Source: Pseudomonadota bacterium
GTDB lineage: Bacteria > Pseudomonadota > Gammaproteobacteria > Competibacterales > Competibacteraceae
Length of the DNA stretch: 47,683 nt
Assembly: GCA_030917925.1 (NCBI GenBank)
Contig: JAUPTV010000112.1
Coordinates: 1 to 47,683 of the forward strand
Reading direction: 5' to 3'
Part shown: piece after piece, positions 6,917-16,800 of the stretch
How positions within the stretch are numbered: position 1 is the first letter of the stretch
Layout of the letters: every line of letters starts with the position of its first letter
Notes under the pieces: model-generated
Databases searched by the model: none
What the model was told of the DNA's origin: nothing
Seen by the model: the letters and a program-made list of their open reading frames with translations, nothing else
Program-made: the position numbers and the translations under genes

Positions 6917-9427
6917 ATGCCCACTCAAATGCTAGAAACCAGCCAGCCGGTCGCCTGGTTGACCGAACTGCCGCCCCTTGGCATGGACGCCAAGAGCATT
7001 GTCGCCGACTTTCGGCGCTATTTCAGCCATACCTTGGGCCGTGATCGGCACACCAAATACGCCTATTACATGTACGAGGCGTTGGTGCTGACGCTGCGTG
7101 ACCGGTTATGGGAGCGCTGGAAGGATACCCGTTATGCTTATGAAGAGGATGGCGGCGTCCGGCGCGCTTATTACCTGTCCATGGAATTTCTGATGGGGCG
7201 GGCGTTCAGTAACGCCATGCTCAATCTGGGCCTGACGGATCCGGTCCACAAGGCGTTGCAGGACATGGGCCTGAACATGGAAGAGCTGGCCGAATGTGAA
7301 AATGACGCCGGTCTGGGCAACGGCGGCCTCGGTCGCCTGGCCGCCTGCTTCATGGACAGTTGCGCCACCCTGCGCTTGCCGGTCGTCGGCTACGGGATTC
7401 GCTACGCCTACGGCATGTTCCGCCAGCGCATCGAAAACGGCTATCAGGTTGAGGAGCCGGATCACTGGTTGCGCAGCGGCAACCTGTGGGAACTGGAGCG
7501 TCCGGAATATACCCAGCGGGTGCGCTTCGGGGGGCGTAACGAAGCGTTTATGAAACCCGATGGCGAAATGGGCTGGCGCTGGATCGATACCCACGATGTG
7601 CTGGCCGTGCCCTATGACGTGCCGATTCCGGGTTATCAGAACGGTACGGTGAACACCTTGCGGCTGTGGTCGGCGGCGGCGACCGATGAGTTCGATTTCG
7701 AGGACTTCAACGCCGGCAGTTATACCGAAGCGGTGGGCGCCAAGAACATGGCGGAAAACATCACCATGGTGCTCTACCCCAACGACGCCACCGAGAGCGG
7801 CAAGGAATTGCGGCTGCGCCAGCAGTATTTCCTGGCCTCGGCCAGCTTGCAGGACGTGCTGCGCCAATGGGTGCGTGTCCATGGCGAGGATTTCACCAAC
7901 TTCGCTGCCAAGAACTGCTTCCAGTTGAACGACACGCATCCGACCATTGCCGTTGCCGAGTTGATGCGGTTGCTGATGGACGAACATGCCGTCGGTTGGG
8001 ATCTGGCCTGGACAATTACCAGTCAGGTAATGGCTTACACCAATCACACCCTGTTGCCCGAGGCGCTGGAGCGCTGGCCGGTGCGGCTGTTCCGGCAATT
8101 GCTGCCGCGCGTTCTGGATATTATTTACGAAATCAACGCCCGCTTCCTGGCCGAAGTCGCCCGCCGCTGGCCCGGCGATATCGAACGGCAGGGCCGGATG
8201 TCGCTGATTGAAGAAGGGTATGAGCAGCAGGTGCGCATGGCTTATCTGGCCATCGTCGGCAGCACGTCGGTCAATGGCGTGGCGGCGCTGCATTCCGAAC
8301 TGCTCCAGCAAGGGCTGTTCCGCGACTTTTACGAGTTGTGGCCCGACAAGTTCAACAACAAGACTAATGGCGTCACTCAGCGCCGCTGGCTGGCGGATTG
8401 CAATCGCGGTTTGAATACGCTGATTACCGAAACCATCGGCGCGGGCTGGGTTACTGATCTGGAGGAACTGCGCAAGCTGATTCCCTATGCCAAGGACGCC
8501 AAGTTCGGCGCGAAGTGGCGGCAGGTCAAACACGACAACAAGGTGCGGCTGGCGGCGCTGATCAAGGCTGATTGTGGCGTTGAGTTCAACCCCAAGGCGA
8601 TGTTTGACGTGCAGGTGAAGCGTATGCACGAGTACAAGCGCCAGTTGCTGAACATTCTGCATGTCATCCATCTGTATGACCGGATCAAGCGTGGCGATAC
8701 CGCGAACTGGACACCCCGTTGCGTGCTGCTCGGCGGCAAGGCGGCGCCGGGCTATTACATGGCCAAGCAGATCATCAAGCTGACCAACAACGTCGCCAAG
8801 GTCATCAATACCGATGCCGATGTTGGCGATCAGTTGAAACTGGCGTTCCTGCCCAACTACCGGGTGTCAGCGATGGAAATCATCTGCCCCGGCACCGATC
8901 TGTCCGAGCAGATTTCGACCGCAGGCAAGGAAGCGTCCGGCACCGGCAACATGAAGTTCATGATGAATGGCGCGGTGACGATTGGTACGCTGGACGGGGC
9001 GAATATCGAAATCCGCGAGGAATGCGGCGATGAGAATTTCTTCCTGTTTGGCCTGACCGCTGCACAGGTTGAGGAGCGTCGGCAGAATTACAATCCTGTC
9101 GCCATTATCCAGAGCGATCCCGACATTACCCGGATTATGCATCTGCTGGAAAGTGGCCACTTCAACCAGTTCGAGCGGGGCATTTTCGATCCGATCCTGC
9201 ACTCGTTGACCAGTTCGCATGATCCGTGGCTGACGATTGCCGATTTGCGCGGCTTTCTCGATGCCCAGCAGCAGGCGACCCTGGCCTATCAGGATCAGGA
9301 ACGCTGGACGCGGATGAGCATCATGAACACCGCTACCAGTGGCAAGTTCTCCACTGACCGCACCATGCGCGAGTACAACGCGGAAATCTGGAAGCTGAAA
9401 CCGCTGCCGAAAATGCCGCTGGCGTAA
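6917..9427 (+). CDS. glgP: Glycogen/starch/alpha-glucan phosphorylase
   Basis: Releases glucose-1-phosphate from alpha-1,4-glucan ends using phosphate and pyridoxal phosphate. From ATG 6917 the protein is 836 residues, close to the family's 815-840. An upstream in-frame ATG at 6854 would add 21 residues (MSSGLAGCC...) with no homologous look; neither start has a good ribosome site. Diagnostic segments are YYLSMEFLMGRAFSNAM, NDAGLGNGGLGRLAACFMDS, QLNDTHPTIAVAELMRLL, the VKRMHEYKRQLLN region, and the cofactor motif EASGTGNMKFMMNGA with Lys at bases 8954-8956 carrying PLP. It is cytosolic. The gene is monocistronic, followed by a strong terminator at 9439, with a structured leader upstream. No other glg gene is in the window. 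Confidence 0.97.
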   Translation: MPTQMLETSQPVAWLTELPPLGMDAKSIVADFRRYFSHTLGRDRHTKYAYYMYEALVLTLRDRLWERWKDTRYAYEEDGGVRRAYYLSMEFLMGRAFSNAMLNLGLTDPVHKALQDMGLNMEELAECENDAGLGNGGLGRLAACFMDSCATLRLPVVGYGIRYAYGMFRQRIENGYQVEEPDHWLRSGNLWELERPEYTQRVRFGGRNEAFMKPDGEMGWRWIDTHDVLAVPYDVPIPGYQNGTVNTLRLWSAAATDEFDFEDFNAGSYTEAVGAKNMAENITMVLYPNDATESGKELRLRQQYFLASASLQDVLRQWVRVHGEDFTNFAAKNCFQLNDTHPTIAVAELMRLLMDEHAVGWDLAWTITSQVMAYTNHTLLPEALERWPVRLFRQLLPRVLDIIYEINARFLAEVARRWPGDIERQGRMSLIEEGYEQQVRMAYLAIVGSTSVNGVAALHSELLQQGLFRDFYELWPDKFNNKTNGVTQRRWLADCNRGLNTLITETIGAGWVTDLEELRKLIPYAKDAKFGAKWRQVKHDNKVRLAALIKADCGVEFNPKAMFDVQVKRMHEYKRQLLNILHVIHLYDRIKRGDTANWTPRCVLLGGKAAPGYYMAKQIIKLTNNVAKVINTDADVGDQLKLAFLPNYRVSAMEIICPGTDLSEQISTAGKEASGTGNMKFMMNGAVTIGTLDGANIEIREECGDENFFLFGLTAAQVEERRQNYNPVAIIQSDPDITRIMHLLESGHFNQFERGIFDPILHSLTSSHDPWLTIADLRGFLDAQQQATLAYQDQERWTRMSIMNTATSGKFSTDRTMREYNAEIWKLKPLPKMPLA

Positions 9428-9438
9428 GTGATCAAACT

Positions 9439-9462
9439 CCCTCTCCCGTCAGTGGGAGAGGG
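9439..9462 (+). terminator. Intrinsic-type terminator after glgP
   Basis: CCCTCTCCC, loop GTCAGT, GGGAGAGGG: a perfect 9-bp GC-rich stem 11 bases after the glgP stop codon. It is followed by TGATTTAAAAATTCTGTTTT, which is T-rich but not a pure T-run. Confidence 0.7.
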
Positions 9463-9650
9463 TGATTTAAAAATTCTGTTTTAAATTAAATAATTATAGT
9501 AACACTACTTTTCGATAAATTCTGAATCGGCTTTTCCCTTAGCGATCTTGGCGACCTTGGCGTCTTGGCAGCTCATCAGTTTTTCAGGGTTAAACCGGCT
9601 GAGAATCGGTATAAAATAGGCGGTAGCACTTCACTGTAAAGGTATTTGAC

Positions 9651-10223
9651 ATGAACAGGATGCTTAAAGTCATTATTGGAATAACCACCGGGCTGTTCAC
9701 AGTCAGTTGTTCAAATCTGCTGCCCACCGTCAAACAGACTACGGATTCCCAGTGGGTCAGTTATGAAGACGCCAAGCGGTCCTTTGACCGGATTATGCCC
9801 GGAAAAACAACGGTTGCCGAACTCAAAAGCCTTGGATTTGACCCCTTTGAAAAACCCAATATCAGACTGCTCAATTATTTGGAAATTACCGAATTATTTA
9901 TTCCCAATGCATCGATTCAACTGGTCGATCTGCATCCTGATATACAGACCTGTCTGAAAGCAAAGAGCGCGTGCCAGGCTTATGAGATTGCACCAAAGGA
10001 TATCAACAGCCTGCGTTATGGAAACGTGTTGCTTGACGTATTTAATTTCAGAAAAAAAACCAGAACGACCGGCTGGAAGTTTCAAGGTTTGATTGTTCTG
10101 AATGACAATTTGGTGGTTTACAAACTGGAAGGCGGTCAACCGAATATTCTCGAATTGGAAGATAAGGAAAATCCGCTCGGTCCTTTCCAGAATATTAGCA
10201 TCGACCCGAACATATCTATTTAA
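9651..10223 (+). CDS. Putative lipoprotein of unknown function
   Basis: 190 residues with a ribosome-site-like AAAGG 10 bases upstream. A short hydrophobic N-terminus (LKVIIGITTGLF) ends in TVSC, with Cys20 as the likely lipidated residue, so it is probably anchored in the outer or inner membrane. The region YEDAKRSFDRIMPGKTTVAELKSLGFDP is reminiscent of the short helical hairpin of BamE/SmpA-type lipoproteins, but I do not recognise the full protein. It is moderately AT-rich compared with its neighbours. A TATAAA at 9610-9615 could be its -10 element, without a clear -35. The upstream stretch 9463-9605 has no gene; it holds three near-repeats of CTTGGCG around 9547-9569. Confidence 0.75.
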   Translation: MNRMLKVIIGITTGLFTVSCSNLLPTVKQTTDSQWVSYEDAKRSFDRIMPGKTTVAELKSLGFDPFEKPNIRLLNYLEITELFIPNASIQLVDLHPDIQTCLKAKSACQAYEIAPKDINSLRYGNVLLDVFNFRKKTRTTGWKFQGLIVLNDNLVVYKLEGGQPNILELEDKENPLGPFQNISIDPNISI

Positions 10224-10229
10224 TAACAA

Positions 10230-10247
10230 TAATGAGTTCGCTCATTA
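10230..10247 (+). terminator. 7-bp hairpin with TTCG tetraloop
   Basis: TAATGAG, TTCG, CTCATTA begins seven bases after the lipoprotein stop codon. The UUCG loop is exceptionally stable. There is no downstream T-run, so it may mark the mRNA end or insulate gor from the upstream gene. Confidence 0.45.
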
Positions 10248-10288
10248 GCTGAATTGTCGGCAGAAATAACCCCGGCAGTGGAGGATGC

Positions 10289-11638
10289 ATGGCTGAACAT
10301 TACGATCTGATGGTGATCGGCGGTGGCAGCGGTGGTCTGTCAGTCGCGGAACGGGCGACTGGTTATGGTGCCCGTTGTGCGTTGATTGAAGCCGGGCGAC
10401 TGGGCGGCACGTGCGTGAACGTGGGTTGCGTCCCCAAGAAAGTGATGTGGTACGCGGCTCATCTCGCGCATACGTTGGACGATGCGGCGGGTTATGGCTT
10501 CCGGCTGGATTACTTCGGGTTCGATTGGCGGAAGCTGAAAGATGCTCGTGACACCTTCGTTCAGAATATCAATGAGTGGTATCTCGGTTATCTGGCCAAG
10601 GCCAAGGTCGATCTGTTGAACGGCTTTGGCCGGTTCATCGACGCGCATACCCTGGACGTCAACGGTGAACGTTACACGGCTGACCACATCGTGATTGCGA
10701 CGGGTGGTCGCCCGCAGGTTCCCGAGTTGCCGGGCGCGGAATTTGGCATGACCTCGGACGGGTTCTTTGCCTTGCCCTCCTGTCCACCGCGCACCGCGAT
10801 TGTCGGCAGTGGTTATATCGCCGTTGAACTAGCGGGGATGCTGCAAGCGCTGGGTTCGGAGGTGACGCTGCTGCTGCGCAAGGATCAGGTGCTCCGGTCG
10901 TTCGATGCGTTACTCCGTGAACAGTTGATGGAGCGGTTGCGCGAGGATGGCGTGACGGTGCTGACGCAGACGCAGGTCCGGGCTGTGGCGCGGCTGGCGA
11001 ATGGCGCACTCAGTTTGCACTGCGAGGGTCAGGCCAGCACACTGCCTGTCGATGCGCTGATCTGGGCGATTGGCCGCGACCCGAATACCGACGCGCTGAA
11101 TCTGGCGGCAACGGGAGTATTGGTGAATCCCAACGGTTCCATCCCGACCGATCCGTTTCAGAACACGTCGGTTTCTGGCGTTTACGCTATCGGCGATGTG
11201 ACCCAGAACTTCCATTTAACCCCGGTGGCGATTGCCGCCGGCCGTCGATTGGCGGACCGGTTGTTCGGTGGGCAACCGGAGCGCCGACTGGTTTATGAGA
11301 ATATTCCGACCGTGGTGTTCAGCCATCCGCCGATAGGCACGGTGGGGCTGACCGAGGAAGAAGCCCGGCAGCAATTTGGCAGCGCGGTGCAGATTTATCA
11401 GACGCAATTTCGGCCCATGTACCACGCCTTCACCCACCGCCAGCCCCGGACCGCGATGAAGCTGGTCTGCGTCGGCCCGGAGGAGAAGATTGTCGGTTGC
11501 CATATCATCGGCGAGGGGGCGGATGAGATGCTGCAAGGATTTGCGGTTGCGGTGCGCATGGGTGCCACCAAGCGCGATTTTGACGATACCGTGGCGATTC
11601 ATCCCACTAGCGCCGAGGAATTGGTGACGATGCGCTGA
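10289..11638 (+). CDS. gor: Glutathione-disulfide reductase
   Basis: 449 residues, preceded by GGAGG seven bases before the ATG. It is an NADPH-dependent flavoenzyme reducing oxidised glutathione in the cytosol. The N-terminal FAD fold is VIGGGSGG (9-16). The redox-active disulfide is Cys42 and Cys47 in [13 protein letters not shown]. The NADPH domain shows [14 protein letters not shown] second FAD contact is the YAIGDVT region. The C-terminal interface motif [11 protein letters not shown] carries the catalytic His. The length equals that of E. coli Gor (about 450). The next gene starts 55 bases downstream on the same strand. Confidence 0.96.
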   Translation: MAEHYDLMVIGGGSGGLSVAERATGYGARCALIEAGRLGGTCVNVGCVPKKVMWYAAHLAHTLDDAAGYGFRLDYFGFDWRKLKDARDTFVQNINEWYLGYLAKAKVDLLNGFGRFIDAHTLDVNGERYTADHIVIATGGRPQVPELPGAEFGMTSDGFFALPSCPPRTAIVGSGYIAVELAGMLQALGSEVTLLLRKDQVLRSFDALLREQLMERLREDGVTVLTQTQVRAVARLANGALSLHCEGQASTLPVDALIWAIGRDPNTDALNLAATGVLVNPNGSIPTDPFQNTSVSGVYAIGDVTQNFHLTPVAIAAGRRLADRLFGGQPERRLVYENIPTVVFSHPPIGTVGLTEEEARQQFGSAVQIYQTQFRPMYHAFTHRQPRTAMKLVCVGPEEKIVGCHIIGEGADEMLQGFAVAVRMGATKRDFDDTVAIHPTSAEELVTMR

Positions 11639-11693
11639 CGGGTGGAATTTTAAGGTGTTGAACGCCATTTTTAGCCCCTGACTATGAGGTTTT

Positions 11694-12236
11694 ATGTCCA
11701 TTCGTCCCTTTGAGCAGCACACCCCGCGTATTCATCCCACCGCTTATGTCGATGACCTGGCGCTGGTGATTGGCGATGTCGAAATCGGCGAAGACAGTTC
11801 AATCTGGCCGATGAGCGTAGTCCGGGGCGATATTCATCGTATTCGCATCGGTGCTCGCACCAGCATTCAGGATGGGACGGTTATTCATGTCACGCATGAC
11901 AGCCGCTTTTGTCCCGGCGGTCAGCCGACGCTGATCGGCAATGACGTGACCGTGGGCCACAAGGTTATTTTGCACGCCTGCACGGTTGAAGACTTTTGCC
12001 TGATCGGTATGGGCGCGATTGTGATGGACAAGGCTATCGTGCGTTCGCGGGTGACGATTGGCGCCGGGAGCGTGGTTCCGCCCGGCAAGGTATTGGAAAG
12101 CGGATTTCTTTATGTGGGCAGTCCGATTAAACAGGTTCGCCCCTTGAATGAGTGCGAACTGGAGTTTCTGGAATATTCGCCCCAGAACTACCGGCGGTTG
12201 CAGAAGCGGCATCAGGCGATGCGCAACCTGCCGTAG
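11694..12236 (+). CDS. Gamma-carbonic anhydrase family protein (YrdA-like)
   Basis: 180 residues with GAGG upstream of the ATG. A left-handed beta-helix of hexapeptide repeats (for example VIGDVEIGEDSSIW and VGHKVILHACTVED) is visible through the first 150 residues. Zinc-ligand candidates are His68 in VTH, His89 in VGH and His94, the spacing of the gamma-CA/YrdA family. These proteins form trimers; many members have little or no carbonic anhydrase activity, so the substrate is uncertain. It may share a transcript with gor. Confidence 0.92.
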   Translation: MSIRPFEQHTPRIHPTAYVDDLALVIGDVEIGEDSSIWPMSVVRGDIHRIRIGARTSIQDGTVIHVTHDSRFCPGGQPTLIGNDVTVGHKVILHACTVEDFCLIGMGAIVMDKAIVRSRVTIGAGSVVPPGKVLESGFLYVGSPIKQVRPLNECELEFLEYSPQNYRRLQKRHQAMRNLP

Positions 12237-12293
12237 CGCCGGAATTTCCCGGTTATACTGGCGGTTGTCTACCTAATTGGGATTACGTCCGCC

Positions 12294-12866
12294 ATGAATC
12301 CAATTGCGATTATTTTGCTGATTGTTGTCGTCCTGCTGGTGTTGTACGGCATCGTTATCTACAACCGTCTGGTGAATCTCAAGCATAATGTCGGGATGTC
12401 CTGGTCGAATATCGACGTGCTGCTCAAACAGCGCCATGATGAATTGCCCAAACTGGTTGAGGTTTGCAAGCAATACATGGGCTATGAACGGGACACGCTG
12501 GAAGCGGTGATGCAGGCCCGCCGTGGAGTGGCCGACGCCCAGCAACGCTACGATTTGCCTGCACTAGGGGCGGCGGAAAGTCAGTTACGGCTCGGGCTAG
12601 GCCAATTGTTTGCGGTAGCTGAGGCGTATCCTGAATTGCGGGCCAATGCGAATTTCCGGCATCTGGAGAGTCGTATTACCGGTTTGGAGAATGCCATTGC
12701 CGACCGCCGCGAGTTCTACAATGACAGCGTTAATCTCAACAATGTCCGCATTGAACAATTCCCCGATGTCATGGTGGCGCGGTTTTTCAACTTCCGGCCT
12801 TTTCGCTTGCTGGAATTCAGTGAGCCGGAAAAGCAGGATGTGGATCTGGCGCAACTGTTCCGCTGA
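12294..12866 (+). CDS. LemA family membrane protein
   Basis: 190 residues. An N-terminal membrane helix (AIILLIVVVLLVLYGIVIY) is followed by the LemA signature NVGMSWSNIDVLLKQRHDEL and a helical bundle rich in R, E and Q (residues about 35-170). In LemA proteins the short N-terminus is outside and the bundle is attached to the membrane. Function is unknown in the family. The GIDE-domain gene follows 12 bases later, a pairing that suggests a joint membrane complex. Confidence 0.93.
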   Translation: MNPIAIILLIVVVLLVLYGIVIYNRLVNLKHNVGMSWSNIDVLLKQRHDELPKLVEVCKQYMGYERDTLEAVMQARRGVADAQQRYDLPALGAAESQLRLGLGQLFAVAEAYPELRANANFRHLESRITGLENAIADRREFYNDSVNLNNVRIEQFPDVMVARFFNFRPFRLLEFSEPEKQDVDLAQLFR

Positions 12867-12878
12867 TCCGCCGCGTTG

Positions 12879-13823
12879 ATGTTGCAACCTCGATTTAAAG
12901 ACCTGCTGCGATTTGGCGTCCTCTGGTTCGGCAGTTTTCTGCTGGTCCGGCAGGACGCCGCGCTGGCGCTGAAACCGCCGCCAGTGACCGTGCTGGCCGC
13001 GCTGGCGCTCGCTATTGTGGTGGCTGGCGCTTATGGGGCGTTGTATTACGGACGACGCGCCTGGCGGTTGGCCGATACCCCGATTGCCCGCATTCGCTCG
13101 GCCTCTCAGGGGTATGTGGAGTTGTATGGTCGCGCTCGATTGATGGAAGGCCCGCCGATTTTAGCGCCACTAAGCCTGTTACCGTGCGCCTGGTATGGTT
13201 ATCAGGTCGAGGAGCGTTGCCAGAATCGCTGGCAGACAGTGGACTCCGGTGAAAGCGACAGCCTGTTTCTCATTGATGACGGGACCGGCCACTGTGTGGT
13301 TGATCCGCATGGCGCGGATTTCATCAAGATTCGCCGCGATGTTTGGTATGGCAGTGAGAGCGGGGCGCGGACTCATGCGCTTTGGGGGATCGGCGCTACC
13401 TATCGATATACCGAACAGCGCTTGTTGCCGGGTGAAGAAGTCCATGTGATCGGCGGGTTTCGGACCGTGGGCGGGTTGCGTGAAGCGCCGGATATGCAAC
13501 GGGCGGTAGCCGACTTGCTGGAGCAGTGGAAGCGTGATCCGCAACGGATGGCGCTGTTTGACCGGCGGCGTAATGGCAGGGTTGATCCGGATGAATGGGA
13601 GGCGGCGCGGCGGGCGGCAGAAAAGCAGGTGCGGCGGGAACAGTTGCAGCAAGGCGTCGATCCGGATATTCATCTGCTGGCTGATACCGAAGAGGCGTCG
13701 CGCCCGTTTATTATCGCCGCCTTTCGGGAAGAGGGTCGGCTGATTAGCTATTTTCAATGGCGAGCTACGGCTTGTCTGCTGGCGGCAGTGACTGCGGGCG
13801 GGTTGTTATTATATGGGCTGTAA
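12879..13823 (+). CDS. GIDE-domain (MULAN E3-ligase-like) membrane protein
   Basis: 314 residues from ATG 12879; the TTG one codon earlier is not needed. Two N-terminal hydrophobic segments (about residues 10-25 and 34-58) are followed by a GIDE domain: the region ARIRSASQGYVELYGRA, then the CAWYGYQVEE motif and DDGTGHCVVDPHGADF. One more hydrophobic helix closes the C-terminus (CLLAAVTAGGLLLYGL). In mitochondria the domain lies in the E3 ligase MULAN/MAPL; here there is no RING finger, so ligase activity should not be assumed. It is coupled to lemA, as in many proteobacteria. Its stop codon lies 20 bases before the next start. Confidence 0.8.
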   Translation: MLQPRFKDLLRFGVLWFGSFLLVRQDAALALKPPPVTVLAALALAIVVAGAYGALYYGRRAWRLADTPIARIRSASQGYVELYGRARLMEGPPILAPLSLLPCAWYGYQVEERCQNRWQTVDSGESDSLFLIDDGTGHCVVDPHGADFIKIRRDVWYGSESGARTHALWGIGATYRYTEQRLLPGEEVHVIGGFRTVGGLREAPDMQRAVADLLEQWKRDPQRMALFDRRRNGRVDPDEWEAARRAAEKQVRREQLQQGVDPDIHLLADTEEASRPFIIAAFREEGRLISYFQWRATACLLAAVTAGGLLLYGL

Positions 13824-13843
13824 AACGCTATCAGGAATCATCT

Positions 13844-16800
13844 ATGACCGCTATTCCCGTTTCGCCAAAAAAATTTTTGACTAATCAGGGTAAAAATACC
13901 CTGAGTCAGCGGCTGGAAACGATTTTACCGCAGACCCAGGATTTTGATTGTCTGGTGGGTTACTTTTTTATCAGTGGGTTTTTCCGCATGTATCCCGTGC
14001 TGGAATCGGTTAAGGCGATTCGTATTCTCATCGGTTTGAAAAATGAGCAAGTGGTGCATGGGTTGCTGCAAATTGTTCAGGATTCCACCGCATCGGAAAG
14101 CCGTTTGTCATCGGCGGAAATCCGGGAAATGTTTGGCGGGATGATGCGGAGTGAACTGGTTCAGGCGCAGGACTCACTGGCGATTGAAACCGGCATCCGC
14201 ACGTTTATTGCCTGGATTCGTTCGGGCAAGCTGGCGGTGAAGCTGTATCGTGAGCAGAATATTCATGCGAAGGTTTATATTATGACGCCTGAGCAGCGAC
14301 TGCCGGATGTTCATCATGGTTATGTGATTACCGGGTCCAGTAATTTTTCCTACAGTGGTTTGGAGGGTAATCTGGAATTTAATGTGTTGCTCAATGAACC
14401 GGAAGACCATGATTATGCCCTGCATCGTTTTAATGAGTTATGGGCAGAGGCGGTTGATGTTAAGGAGGTGCATGAGACCATTATTCAGGTGGTGGAAAGG
14501 GAGTCACCATTTGCGTTTTTTACACCCTATGAGTTGTATTTGAAATTTCTGGCGGAATACTTCCGTGATTATTTGGGCGACCGCTCAAAGTTGAATCCGG
14601 AAAATCTGCCCGCGAATTTTCGGAAATTACAGTATCAGGAAGATGCGGTTTTTACGGCTTTGCAGATGTTGAAAATGTATGGCGGGGTGTTTATTGCGGA
14701 TGTGGTGGGTTTGGGGAAGACCTTTATTTCAGCGTTGTTGGCGCTGCAACTGGATGGTCGTTGTCTGGTTATTGCGCCGCCGAGTCTGCTTGATGAAAAC
14801 AGTCCCGGTTCATGGTCACGGGTGTTTCGGGATTTTTGTATTCCTGGCCACAAGTGCGTTTCGATTGGCAAGTTGGAAGAAACGCTCAAACAGGGCGTTG
14901 ATTTCTATAAGTATGTATTTATCGATGAGTCCCATCGTTTCAAGGGCGATTCGACACAGCGTTACGAATTATTGACCCGCATTTGTCAGAATAAAGGCGT
15001 GATTCTGGTTTCAGCGACGCCCTATAATAATACGCTGGATGATATTTACAGCCAGTTGAAGTTGTTTCAGCCCCCGCGTAATAGCACGATTCCCGGATTG
15101 CCCAATCTGGAAGCTTTTTTTGACCGGTTGCGAAAGCGGTTGAAAGGCTTGCATCGTCTGGATGATGCGGAACGCTATGTTGAGACCGTTAAGGAAAATG
15201 CTCAGGAACTGCGGGATCGGGTGCTGAAATATATTATGGTGCGCCGCACCCGTCGTGAGATTGAAGAGTTTTATGGCGATGACCTGAAAAAACAGAAGTT
15301 GGGATTCCCGCAAGTGAATGATCCGGTGCCGTTGTTCTACCGGTTGAACCCGGATGAGAATGACGTTTTTACCCAGACTTTGCAGCAGATTACCAGTGCG
15401 GATTTTCATTACGCCCGCTATCAACCGCTCAATCCACTGTATTATACCGGGTCGCTGGAAGAGCGGGTTGTGCAAGGTCAGCGTAATTTAGCGACGTTTA
15501 TGAAAATCCTGTTGGTCAAGCGTTTGGAAAGCAGTTTTTATGCGTTTCAGGAGACGCTAGGTCGGTTTATTCAGTCGCATGAACTGGTGCTGAAAGCGTT
15601 TGATTACGGTTTTGTTTATACCAGTAAGAAGCACAGTCGCAAGGTGCTGGATTTTCTGGAAGAGGGCGATGATGATGCGATTGAGGCGTTGATTCAGGAG
15701 GAAAAAGTTGAGAAGTTTGCAGCAAAATATTTTACTCCCCTGTTTCGGGAACATGTTGATGTGGATTTGACGGTATTGCGTGAAATTCAGCAGGCATGGC
15801 AGGGCATTCAGCGCGATCCGAAGTGGCTGGAATTTAAACAGGAATTGGTGACGCAGCCGATTTTTAAAACCGGGAAACTGGTTATTTTCAGTGAATTTTC
15901 GGATACGGCCCGTTATTTGGCTGGGCGGATTAAGGCTGAAGTAGAGGCTAGGACGCTGTTTTTCAGTTCGCTGTCCAGTCCTGAACAGCGTCAAGCGGTA
16001 ATTGCGAATTTTGATGCAAATAGTCGTGAGGAAGTCGATGATTACCGGATTCTGGTCACGACCGATGTATTGGCAGAAGGCGTGAATTTGCATCGTTCGG
16101 CAGTGGTGATTAATTATGATATTCCGTGGAATCCGAGCCGGATGATGCAGCGGGTCGGGCGGGTGAATCGGGTCGGGACAAAGTTTAAAACGATTTTTAC
16201 CTATAACTTTTTCCCGACCGATGAAGGTAATGATGAGATTGCCTTAACCGAAGCGGCGAAGTTGAAGATTCATGCGTTTATTGCGCTGTTGGGAAATGAT
16301 GCGCGATTGCTGACTGGTGATGAAGAAATTACCTCGCATAATTTGTTTGACCGGATTAACTCCCGGCAAGCGGCAGAGGGTGATCTAGCGGAATCGAAGA
16401 GTGAATTGAAATATTTGCGGCTGATTCTCGATATTAAGGAGCAGCAACCGGCGTTGTTTCAGCGGATTCTGACGCTGCCCCGGAAAGCGCGGTCGAGTCG
16501 TACTACCCCCGATACTAACCTTCCGCTACAAGCAGGGAGGGAGTTGGATGGTGCGGTGCTGACTTATTTTCGCCAGGGACGGTTGGACAAGTTCTTTCGC
16601 GCTCAGGATGGCGATGAGGCGGTGGAGGAACTGGATTTTTTCAGCGCAGCGGGGATTCTGGAAACAACGGAGCAGGAACTGTTGCAGGAGATTCCAGCCG
16701 AAGCGTTTTACCGGTTGCTGGATCAGAATAAGCGTGGATTTCAGGGAGCGACGACGGTGGGGGTGGATAGTTTGTCATCGACTACCGCGACGAGTGGCCA

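Noticed and set aside
7106-8671. 521-residue open frame on the minus strand inside glgP
   Set aside because: It is antisense to a fully conserved glycogen phosphorylase; GC-rich genes often leave long open antisense frames.
9547-9569. Short tandem-like CTTGGCG copies
   Set aside because: Only three imperfect units in a short intergenic stretch; not enough to call a repeat array or binding site.
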